Shown: positions 35,994 to 42,812 of the stretch, piece after piece | How the letters are laid out: each line of letters begins with the position of its first letter | Numbering within the stretch: position 1 is the first letter of the stretch | Source: Eubacterium ramulus | GTDB taxonomy: Bacteria; Bacillota; Clostridia; Lachnospirales; Lachnospiraceae | Length of the DNA stretch: 48,208 nt | Direction: 5' to 3' | NCBI RefSeq assembly: GCF_003122485.1 | Contig: NZ_JRFU01000081.1 | Location: forward strand, 1-48,208 | Position numbers and translations under genes: made by a program | The notes under the pieces: generated by a model | Database searches by the model: none | What the model saw: the letters and a program-made list of their open reading frames with translations, nothing else | Told to the model about the DNA's origin: nothing

Positions 35994-37004
35994 ATGGGAA
36001 AAGTAGTAGTAGATTTAGCACATCCTTTTAGTGCAGAGATTCCGCGTTGGCCTTACTTTGATAAACCAGAAATCGTAGGCGCACATTCTATGGCTAAAGG
36101 TGGCGTTTTAACACAGAGAATTACATGTACAATGCATACAGGTACACACTGTGATGCACCACGTCACGTTATGGAGTATGAGTTCGATGGCAGACGTGCT
36201 CGTTACACACATGAGATGCCGGCTGATGCTTACGCTGGACAGGCTATCGTTTTCAAAATCGATATCGAGCCTTGGGGACTGATCACAGACAAACATCTTG
36301 ATGCATGTATGAAAGAGTACGGTCTTAAAGATGGTGATCTGAAAGGAAAAATCCTTTGCCTGAACTCTGGAATGCATCGTTACTTCGATGATTCTAAAGC
36401 TTACTATCATTATGCAGCTGGTACAGGTATCGACGCTGGTAAATGGTTTGTAAAACAGGGCGTTAAATGTGTAGCTATGGACGGACAGGCTCTGGATCAT
36501 CCGCTTCACACAGCTATGGGTAACAACGGTATGACAAGAATGAACCTTCTTGGCGCTACAGGTAAAACAATCGTTGAAGAGTACAAAGAGCTCTTTGGTG
36601 AGGAAGCTTACGCTGAGTTCGATAAATTCGAGTACATCCGTATCCATGGACAGGAAGCATATGATGAGAAATTTGGCGAGTTAGAGAACCTTGGTGTATG
36701 GGGAACTTGGGAGCCATGTCATAAAGAGATGCTTGGTCATGGTATTGTTGGTGTTGAGAACCTTGGTGGTGATCTTGATAAGATCGTTCCAGGTAAATGG
36801 TTCGACTTCCACTGCTACCCAATCAGATGGTACATGGGCGATGGCTCTATGGCTCATCCGGTTGCTTACGTTGACGAAGAGAACATTGATCCGACAGTTC
36901 CGGATAGAAAATACAAATACTGTGGAACAGGTTACGGCGATGCTGAAGAGTATGGTCTTAGCTGCCTTGACTACATCCAGAGACTGTTCAACCGCAACAA
37001 ATAA
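35994..37004 (+). CDS. Cyclase-family hydrolase, probable dihydrophloroglucinol cyclohydrolase
   Basis: 336-residue metal-dependent hydrolase of the cyclase family (PF04199, the group with kynurenine formamidase and isatin hydrolase). The metal motif HxGTHxDxPxH is exact, with H48, H52, D54 and H58 (MHTGTHCDAPRH). It is about 100 residues longer than kynurenine formamidase. The key C-C cleaving enzyme of anaerobic phloroglucinol degradation opens the ring of dihydrophloroglucinol to 3-hydroxy-5-oxohexanoate; the context makes this the best candidate. A strong AGGAGG site precedes it. Other cyclic diketones are possible substrates. Confidence 0.8.
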   Translation: MGKVVVDLAHPFSAEIPRWPYFDKPEIVGAHSMAKGGVLTQRITCTMHTGTHCDAPRHVMEYEFDGRRARYTHEMPADAYAGQAIVFKIDIEPWGLITDKHLDACMKEYGLKDGDLKGKILCLNSGMHRYFDDSKAYYHYAAGTGIDAGKWFVKQGVKCVAMDGQALDHPLHTAMGNNGMTRMNLLGATGKTIVEEYKELFGEEAYAEFDKFEYIRIHGQEAYDEKFGELENLGVWGTWEPCHKEMLGHGIVGVENLGGDLDKIVPGKWFDFHCYPIRWYMGDGSMAHPVAYVDEENIDPTVPDRKYKYCGTGYGDAEEYGLSCLDYIQRLFNRNK

Positions 37005-37032
37005 TTCTGGCTGGAATTACCAAATGATATAA

Positions 37033-37066
37033 AATAAGCCCATTGCAGCAATGCAGTGGGCTTATT
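37033..37066 (+). terminator. Hairpin after the cyclase-family gene
   Basis: 14-bp stem AATAAGCCCATTGC / GCAGTGGGCTTATT with one wobble and no T tail. Probably an mRNA 3'-end or weak terminator. Confidence 0.65.
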
Positions 37067-37115
37067 CAGAGCTTATAAAATAGAGATATATTGTCAAATT
37101 TTTCAAAAGTTGCTA

Positions 37116-37154
37116 TGTCAATGTCTTGACATTCGACCAGACATGACATAAAAT
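37116..37154 (+). promoter_or_regulatory. BKACE promoter with overlapping palindrome
   Basis: Consensus TTGACA (37126-37131), 17-nt spacer, TAAAAT (37149-37154). The -35 is the right arm of TGTCAA-TGTC-TTGACA (37116-37131), a perfect inverted repeat that would suit a repressor such as the GntR protein encoded downstream. Confidence 0.75.
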
Positions 37155-37203
37155 TTAAATGTATGAATTTATACCATATAAATAAGAAATGAGGGAATGA
37201 AAA

Positions 37204-38055
37204 ATGGCAAAGAAAACAATTATCACAGCAGCAGTAACTGGCGCATGGCCAAAAAAAGAGAACAACCCGAACGTTCCAATGACTCCACAGGAGATCGCTG
37301 ATGACGTATACGCATGCTGGAAAGCAGGCGCTGCAATCGCTCATCTTCATATGAGAGATGATGAAGGAAATGGAACAATGGATACAGCTAAATTCGAAGA
37401 GACTGTAAACCTGATCCACACAAAATATCCGGATTGCGATATCATCCTGAACCTTACAACATCTGGAGATATCCACGCTGATGACGAGATCCGTGTTGCT
37501 CATGTTAAAAAATTAAAACCAGAGATGGCTTCTTATGACTGTGGTTCTATGAACTGGTTAAACAGTGGATTATTCATCAACTCCCCGAAATTCTTAACAG
37601 ATTGTGGTCTGTTATTCCAGGAGACAAATACAAAACCAGAGATCGAAGCATTTGATCCGGGTATGATCGGAAACGCTGCCTACTATATCAAAAAAGGCGT
37701 TCTGAAAACACCTGTACACTTCCAGTTCTGCATGGGATGTGCAAATGGTATCCCGGGAACAATGAAAAACCTGATCTTCATGAAAGAGACAGCTGATGAG
37801 TTAGTAGGAAAAGGAAACTACACATGGTCCTGCTTCGGTGTTGGACACAGCGCAATGGAGATGCTGTACGGTGCAGTAGCACTTGGCGGCGGAATCCGTG
37901 TAGGTATGGAAGACAACGTAATGTACGCTAAAGGACAGCTTGCAGAGAGCAACGTTCAGTTCGTAGAGAGAGCTGCTCGTGTAATCAGAGAGTATGGTAA
38001 CGAAGTTGCTACACCGGCTGAGGCACGTGAGATGCTTGGTTTAACAGCTAAATAA
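37204..38055 (+). CDS. BKACE beta-keto acid cleavage enzyme, probable triacetate acetoacetate-lyase
   Basis: 283-residue TIM-barrel enzyme of the DUF849/BKACE family, which cleaves beta-keto acids using acetyl-CoA. The metal ligands H47 and H49 (AAIAHLHMRD) and the GGGIRVGMEDN signature are present. The best-supported substrate is triacetate (3,5-dioxohexanoate), giving acetoacetate plus acetoacetyl-CoA, the last dedicated step of the phloroglucinol pathway. 3-Keto-5-aminohexanoate cleavage (lysine fermentation) is the classic alternative, but none of the other lysine-fermentation genes is here. It has its own promoter. Confidence 0.85.
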   Translation: MAKKTIITAAVTGAWPKKENNPNVPMTPQEIADDVYACWKAGAAIAHLHMRDDEGNGTMDTAKFEETVNLIHTKYPDCDIILNLTTSGDIHADDEIRVAHVKKLKPEMASYDCGSMNWLNSGLFINSPKFLTDCGLLFQETNTKPEIEAFDPGMIGNAAYYIKKGVLKTPVHFQFCMGCANGIPGTMKNLIFMKETADELVGKGNYTWSCFGVGHSAMEMLYGAVALGGGIRVGMEDNVMYAKGQLAESNVQFVERAARVIREYGNEVATPAEAREMLGLTAK

Positions 38056-38069
38056 TAGGAGGCTTCTTT

Positions 38070-38258
38070 ATGACCTGGGGAGCTTTATACATGTATTATC
38101 ATTGTCCAAAATGCGGAATGAAATTCGAATACGCACTGGATGTCATGACTGAGTTTGGTGATGAGTTCGGTTTCTGTCCGGAATGCCATGTGATGGGTGT
38201 CTATGAAAAAGAAGGTGCCCGTCAGAAGGATGACAATGATTACTTTGAAGTAGAGTAA
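38070..38258 (+). CDS. Small zinc-ribbon protein, 62 aa
   Basis: Short acidic protein with two CxxC knuckles (CPKCGMKFEY and FCPECHV) about 20 residues apart, a zinc-ribbon or rubredoxin-like layout. An AGGAGG site is well spaced, and the gene follows the BKACE gene by 14 nt, so it is real and cotranscribed. I do not recognise the family and cannot name a role; an enzyme-associated metal or redox protein is possible. A terminator follows directly. Confidence 0.8.
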   Translation: MTWGALYMYYHCPKCGMKFEYALDVMTEFGDEFGFCPECHVMGVYEKEGARQKDDNDYFEVE

Positions 38259-38261
38259 TAG

Positions 38262-38308
38262 AAAAGACACGATCAGAATCAGAAATGGTTTTGACCGTGT
38301 CTTTTTTT
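38262..38308 (+). terminator. Terminator after the zinc-ribbon gene
   Basis: AAAAGACACGATCA (38262-38275) pairs with 38292-38305 with one mismatch, followed by TTTTT. Confidence 0.85.
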
Positions 38309-38407
38309 CTATATATAAATGAATGGCTAGTCATTGACAGGAGAATTTAAGAAACTATATTACAAAGATTTTATGTGGAAAGTTTTTCTTTTTATACGAT
38401 AAAGTGT

Positions 38408-38466
38408 TTGCATTGCTTCTGGATGTGTGGCATAATATTCTATGTATTTGACATTGTGCAAAATGT
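38408..38466 (+). promoter_or_regulatory. gntR promoter and candidate operator
   Basis: TTGCAT (38408-38413), 17-nt spacer, CATAAT (38431-38436). Just downstream lies ACATTGTGCAAAATGT (38451-38466), which matches its own reverse complement at 14 of 16 positions. The TTGACATT that overlaps it (38448-38455) also occurs in the BKACE promoter (37126-37133). This fits autoregulation by the GntR protein. Confidence 0.55.
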
Positions 38467-38513
38467 GAAATGTGTAGGAAGGCTATAAGTAAAACAGGAG
38501 TAAAAAGAAAAGA

Positions 38514-39191
38514 ATGGCAGTAATTAAGAGAGTATCCCTTGTGGATCAGGTATATGACAAATTGCGGGAGCGCATTGTACAGTTAAAGATTCCTTTTGGA
38601 AGTAAATTAAATGTAAGCAAACTTCAGGAGGAATATGGTGTAAGTTCCACACCGGTGCGTGAAGCGCTGAACCGTTTATTAAATGAAGGGCTGATTGAAT
38701 TCGAAAACAACGTAGGTGCACACGTTATAGATATCACAGAGAAAGATGTCCGGGAGATTCAGGAGATTTCTTTTTCTTATCAGATGGTAGCCGCACGTAA
38801 TGCACTTCGTAACGGCGATGCACAGCAGATGGCAGAGGAGATCGAAAAATACATTGAAGAATACCGTTCTTCCAATGGCGTCATTGAAAGCTGCAGATGT
38901 ATCCGAAATATTATGGATGTATTTTATAAAAATTCCAACAATGATATGTTGATGACAAAAGTAACTTCTATGACAGGTATGGACGAGATTCTGCATGCAT
39001 TATTTGCAATGCCGCGTGAAAAAGGTGGCAGTGGCGGACAGTACCATTCCGGTATCACATATTTTGAGCAGATTCATGATGCGGTTGCAAACAAAGATTT
39101 TGCAAAAATCTGTGATGGATTGGAAGCACATCAGTTGTGGTCACGGGGGTACATTCTTAAAAACCTTGAGACTGTGAAAAATAGATTCTAA
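38514..39191 (+). CDS. GntR-family (FadR-type) transcriptional regulator
   Basis: 225 residues: an N-terminal winged helix (QVYDKLRERIVQLKIPFGSK, SKLQEEYGVSSTPVREALNRL, LIEFENNVGAHV) and a helical FCD-like ligand domain (about 80-215). Regulators of this type usually repress nearby catabolic genes and are released by a pathway metabolite. Standing at the end of the phloroglucinol-type cluster and upstream of ptb-buk, it is the natural candidate for controlling one or both. The ligand is unknown. Confidence 0.85.
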   Translation: MAVIKRVSLVDQVYDKLRERIVQLKIPFGSKLNVSKLQEEYGVSSTPVREALNRLLNEGLIEFENNVGAHVIDITEKDVREIQEISFSYQMVAARNALRNGDAQQMAEEIEKYIEEYRSSNGVIESCRCIRNIMDVFYKNSNNDMLMTKVTSMTGMDEILHALFAMPREKGGSGGQYHSGITYFEQIHDAVANKDFAKICDGLEAHQLWSRGYILKNLETVKNRF

Positions 39192-39204
39192 TATAGAGTA
39201 TGAG

Positions 39205-39268
39205 AGCGGGATTCTTAATTTGTCCCAGCAGCTAACAATCGCTGCTAGGAAAAATTAAGATTCCCGCT
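39205..39268. repeat. Core family A hairpin, copy 2 (after gntR)
   Basis: Arms 39205-39220 and 39253-39268 (AGCGGGATTCTTAATT and its near complement, one mismatch) enclose the core CAGCAGCTAACAATCGCTGC. The core matches the srtB-sigG copy, but the arms are entirely different. Confidence 0.75.
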
Positions 39269-39426
39269 ATTTCAGTTGTTGTCCTGAATTTACATGGCAA
39301 AAATATAATTCATGACGAATATCTTTTTCTAATAGAAATTTTATTACATTTTTTGATAAACAGCGAAGAATGTATAAACTAAAAAATATAGGAATATTAC
39401 CGTGATTTTTTATCACCGTGTAGATT

Positions 39427-39493
39427 AAGAGAAGTCCCTGATTTTTCTCAAGGAGCGATTGTTAGCGACTGAGACAAATCAGGGACTTCTCTT
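39427..39493. repeat. Core family A hairpin, copy 3 (before ptb, inverted)
   Basis: Perfect 17-bp arms (39427-39443 / 39477-39493, AGAGAAGTCCCTGATT type) enclose the reverse complement of the core. The ~160 nt between copies 2 and 3 is AT-rich and holds no gene. Together they fill much of the 470-nt gap between gntR and ptb. Confidence 0.75.
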
Positions 39494-39563
39494 TCAATAA
39501 TGTATATAAAAACAAAAATCGTGCACGATGCAAAATATAAAGTATAAATTGCAAATTTTTCTG

Positions 39564-39592
39564 TTGCGATACAAAAAGAATCATGCTATAAT
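39564..39592 (+). promoter_or_regulatory. ptb-buk promoter
   Basis: TTGCGA (39564-39569), 17-nt spacer, TATAAT (39587-39592). The leader contains a GAGTCT/AGACTC hairpin (39614-39631). Confidence 0.8.
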
Positions 39593-39667
39593 GAGAACCA
39601 ATGAATGAGAAAAGAGTCTCAGGAAAGACTCAAAAAAATATATAAACAAAAGCAGGAGGATTTTAGT

Positions 39668-40588
39668 ATGGCAGTTATTAAAAACTTTGATGAGATCGTA
39701 GAGCGTGTAAAAGGTTTCCCAGAGCCAATGCGTGTAATCGTTGCAGCTGCTCAGGATGAGCACACATTACAGGCAATCAAACACGCACAGGAAGAAGGAA
39801 TCGCAAAACCGGTTCTGGTTGGCGATAAAGCAGAGATCGACAAAATCTGTGCAGAGATCGGTCTGGTTGTACCGGAAGAAGATATTTACGATGTTCCGGA
39901 TGTAGACGAGTCTGCAAAACGTGCCGTTGCCCTGATCCACGAAGGAAAAGGTGATTTCCTGATGAAAGGTAAAATGGAGACAGCACAGATCTTAAAACCG
40001 GCTGTAAACAAAGAGACAGGTCTTGGAACAGGCCGTGTAATGTCTCATTTCGTATTTGACGAACTTCCACATTATCATAAACTTCTTGTTACTACAGATG
40101 GTGGTATGATGACATACCCGACACTTGAGCAGAAAGCTCAGATCATCGAGAATACCGTAGAGACTCTGAAAGCTCTTGGATATGAGAATCCGAAGATCGC
40201 AGCTGTAGCAGCAGTAGAGAAAGTAAACCCGAAAATGCCTGAGACAGTAGAAGCACGCGAGTTAAAAGAGATGAACGAGCGCGGCGAGATCAAAGACTGT
40301 GTTGTTGAGGGACCGATCTCCCTGGATATCGCTCTGGACAAAGAGTGCGCAGACATCAAAGGTTTTGAAAGCCCGGTTGCAGGTGATGCAGATGTTATCC
40401 TTGTTCCAAACATCCAGGTTGGAAATATCCTTGGAAAATCCATCACAATCATTGCAAAAGGTAACATGGCAGGTTTCGTAGTTGGTGCTCAGGTACCGAT
40501 CGTATTCTGCTCCAGAGGATCTTCTGCAAAAGAAAAATTCCTTTCTCTTGCATTAGCAGCAGCAGTAAGTGCAGGCAAAAACAAATAA
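39668..40588 (+). CDS. ptb: Phosphate butyryltransferase
   Basis: Converts butyryl-CoA and phosphate to butyryl phosphate, 306 residues, PTA_PTB family. Typical segments are KHAQEEGIAKPVLVGDKAEI near the start, GDFLMKGKMETAQILKPAVNKETGLGTGRVMSHF in two conserved parts (GDFLMKGKMETAQ and LGTGRVMSH), and GNMAGFVVGAQVPIVFCSRG at the end. Ptb rather than acetate Pta is chosen because buk follows directly. The frame opens at 39605, but AGGAGG at 39654-39659 fixes the ATG at 39668. Confidence 0.92.
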   Translation: MAVIKNFDEIVERVKGFPEPMRVIVAAAQDEHTLQAIKHAQEEGIAKPVLVGDKAEIDKICAEIGLVVPEEDIYDVPDVDESAKRAVALIHEGKGDFLMKGKMETAQILKPAVNKETGLGTGRVMSHFVFDELPHYHKLLVTTDGGMMTYPTLEQKAQIIENTVETLKALGYENPKIAAVAAVEKVNPKMPETVEARELKEMNERGEIKDCVVEGPISLDIALDKECADIKGFESPVAGDADVILVPNIQVGNILGKSITIIAKGNMAGFVVGAQVPIVFCSRGSSAKEKFLSLALAAAVSAGKNK

Positions 40589-40598
40589 GGAGACCGAT

Positions 40599-41675
40599 AT
40601 GGAAAAAATCTTAGTAATGAATCCAGGCTCCACATCCACAAAAATTGCGGTTTATCAGGATGAGACACCGTTATTTGTAGAGAGCATTGAACATTCTCAG
40701 GATGAGTTAAAACCTTTTGAAAATATTATCGATCAGTATGAGATGCGTAAAGACCTGATCCTTGCAACCATGGAGAAAAATGGAGTACACAAAGAGGATC
40801 TGACAGCAATCGTATCCCGTGGAGGACTGCTTCCACCGATTAAAGCTGGTGCTTATCGTGTAAACGAAGATATGGTATGGCAGCTTACATACGCACCGCA
40901 GAATGAGCATGCATCCAACCTTGGCGCAGTTATCGCAAATGCCATCGCTACAGAGCTTGACATTCCGGCCTATATTTACGATGCAGTAACTGTTGATGAG
41001 CTGGAGCCACTTGCCAAAGTGACCGGTTTACCGGAGATGCAGCGTAAAGGTATGGGACATAACCTGAACATGCGTGCAGCAGCTATGAAATATGCAAAAG
41101 AGCATAACAAACCATACAGTGATATTTCTGTGATCGTTGCTCATCTGGGCGGTGGAATCACATTATCCCTGCACCACAAAGGTCAGATTGTTGATATGAT
41201 CTCTGATGATGAAGGCCCGTTCTCACCGGAGCGTGCCGGCGGACTGCCTGCATTTCAGGTCATTGATATGGCAACCCGTGAAGGCATGGGCAAAAAAGCC
41301 ATGATGAAAAAAGTAAAAACACAGGGTGGTCTTATGGGCTACTTTGGTGTAAATGATACACGAATCGTTGAAAAAATGATGATGGATGGCGATGAGAAAG
41401 CCAAACTGATCTATGATGCAATGATTCTCAATGTTGCAAGAAATATTGCAAAATTGAGTGTTTATGTGGATGGAAAAGTTGACAACATCATTCTGACCGG
41501 CGGTATTGCATATTCTGAATATTTTACAAAAGAAGTTGCAAAACGTGTAGAGTTTATCGCACCGGTAATCGTATATGCCGGTGAAAATGAGATGGAATCC
41601 CTTGCTTTAGGCGCTTTACGTGTACAGCGTGGCGAGGAAGAGGCCAGAACATTCACAAAAGTTGTTCCGGAATAA
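40599..41675 (+). CDS. buk: Butyrate kinase
   Basis: ASKHA-fold acyl kinase making butyrate and ATP from butyryl phosphate and ADP, 358 residues. Segments: VMNPGSTSTKIAVYQDE at the N-terminus, AHLGGGITLSLHHKGQIVDM in the middle, and ILTGGIAYSEYF near the end. AAGGAG overlaps the ptb stop, so the pair is coupled. This shows a kinase route to butyrate, either alone or next to a CoA-transferase route elsewhere. It would recover ATP from the acetoacetyl-CoA made by the phloroglucinol-type enzymes after reduction to butyryl-CoA. Confidence 0.95.
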   Translation: MEKILVMNPGSTSTKIAVYQDETPLFVESIEHSQDELKPFENIIDQYEMRKDLILATMEKNGVHKEDLTAIVSRGGLLPPIKAGAYRVNEDMVWQLTYAPQNEHASNLGAVIANAIATELDIPAYIYDAVTVDELEPLAKVTGLPEMQRKGMGHNLNMRAAAMKYAKEHNKPYSDISVIVAHLGGGITLSLHHKGQIVDMISDDEGPFSPERAGGLPAFQVIDMATREGMGKKAMMKKVKTQGGLMGYFGVNDTRIVEKMMMDGDEKAKLIYDAMILNVARNIAKLSVYVDGKVDNIILTGGIAYSEYFTKEVAKRVEFIAPVIVYAGENEMESLALGALRVQRGEEEARTFTKVVPE

Positions 41676-41757
41676 AATCAAATTATTTGATTTTATGATT
41701 TTCTAAATTATACCTATCCAGGAAAAGGACTTCTGCTTTGCAGGGGTCCTTTTTGTT
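41673..41757 (+). terminator. Terminators after buk
   Basis: A perfect AT-rich 10-bp stem (TAAAATCAAA/TTTGATTTTA, 41673-41682 / 41686-41695) overlaps the stop. A second hairpin with AAAAGGAC/GTCCTTTT (41723-41730 / 41746-41753) and a T run follows. Confidence 0.85.
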
Positions 41758-41784
41758 GAAAAAATGGCACGCTTTTTGTATAAT
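41756..41784 (+). promoter_or_regulatory. nfnAB promoter
   Basis: TTGAAA (41756-41761), 17-nt spacer, consensus TATAAT (41779-41784). The leader before nfnA is about 130 nt. Confidence 0.85.
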
Positions 41785-41921
41785 AAAAAAAGCAATAATT
41801 ATAATTGAATGTATACGAATTAGAACATGTAAATGTGCAGAAAGGAGTTGAAAAAAGACGCTATTTTGTATACAATATAAAAAGTGAGTTAGTTAATAAA
41901 TTAACAATAGAGGAGGTACTT

Positions 41922-42812
41922 ATGTATAAGATTTTAGAACGTAAGCAGTTAGCTGATAAAATCTATTATATGGTTGTTGATGCACCAAGAGTAGCAAAAG
42001 CCTGTCTTCCGGGACAGTTTGTAATAGTAAAGATGGATGAGATCGGAGAGCGTATTCCGCTGACAATCTGTGATTATGACAGAGAAGCAGGAACCGTTAC
42101 CATTGTATTCCAGATCGTTGGAGCTTCTACAGAACGTATGTCAGCTTTGGAAGAGGGAGATGCATTCCAGGATTTTGTTGGACCGCTGGGATGCCCGTCT
42201 GAACTGGTAGAAGAAGACCTGGAAGAACTGAAAAAGAAAAAAATCATGTTTGTAGCAGGTGGTGTTGGAGCTGCACCGGTTTACCCACAGGTAAAATGGA
42301 TGCATGAGCATGGCATTGATGTAGATGTAGTTGTCGGTGCAAAGAATCATGATATGCTGATCCTTGAGGATGAGATGAAAGCAGTAGCAGGAAATCTGTA
42401 TGTATGTACAGATGATGGAAGCTATGGTATTCCGGGAATGGTTACCACAGCAATTGAAGATCTGGCAGCAAAAGCTGAGCAGCCGTATGATGTCTGCGTA
42501 GCCATCGGACCGATGATCATGATGAAATTCGTATGTCTGCTTACCAAAAAGCTGAACATTCCGACCATCGTTTCCATGAACCCAATCATGGTAGACGGAA
42601 CTGGTATGTGTGGTGCATGCCGTCTGCAGGTTGGTGATGAGATCAAATTTGCATGTGTAGACGGACCGGAGTTTGACGGACATCTGGTTGATTTTGACCA
42701 GGCAATGAAACGTCAGCAGATGTATAAGACAGAAGAGGGACGCGCGATCCTGAAACTGCATGAAGGTGATACACATCATGGTGGATGCGGAAACTGCGGA
42801 GGTGACAACTAA
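41922..42812 (+). CDS. nfnA: NfnA-type FAD/NAD-binding reductase subunit
   Basis: 296-residue member of the sulfide/dihydroorotate dehydrogenase electron-transfer family. An N-terminal FAD domain (LPGQFVIVKMDEIGERIPLTI) is followed by an NAD-binding domain (VAGGVGAAPVYPQVKWMHEHG) and a C-terminal [2Fe-2S] cysteine cluster (GTGMCGACRLQVGDEIKFAC). With NfnB it forms the NADH-dependent reduced-ferredoxin:NADP oxidoreductase, which couples NADH and ferredoxin to NADPH formation. The frame opens at 41805, but AGGAGGT (41911-41917) selects the ATG at 41922. The last base of its stop is the first base of nfnB. Confidence 0.88.
   Translation: MYKILERKQLADKIYYMVVDAPRVAKACLPGQFVIVKMDEIGERIPLTICDYDREAGTVTIVFQIVGASTERMSALEEGDAFQDFVGPLGCPSELVEEDLEELKKKKIMFVAGGVGAAPVYPQVKWMHEHGIDVDVVVGAKNHDMLILEDEMKAVAGNLYVCTDDGSYGIPGMVTTAIEDLAAKAEQPYDVCVAIGPMIMMKFVCLLTKKLNIPTIVSMNPIMVDGTGMCGACRLQVGDEIKFACVDGPEFDGHLVDFDQAMKRQQMYKTEEGRAILKLHEGDTHHGGCGNCGGDN

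Noticed and set aside
37204-38055. BKACE as a 3-keto-5-aminohexanoate cleavage enzyme (lysine fermentation)
   Set aside because: No aminomutase, dehydrogenase or lyase genes of lysine fermentation are nearby, and the neighbouring enzymes fit phloroglucinol breakdown.
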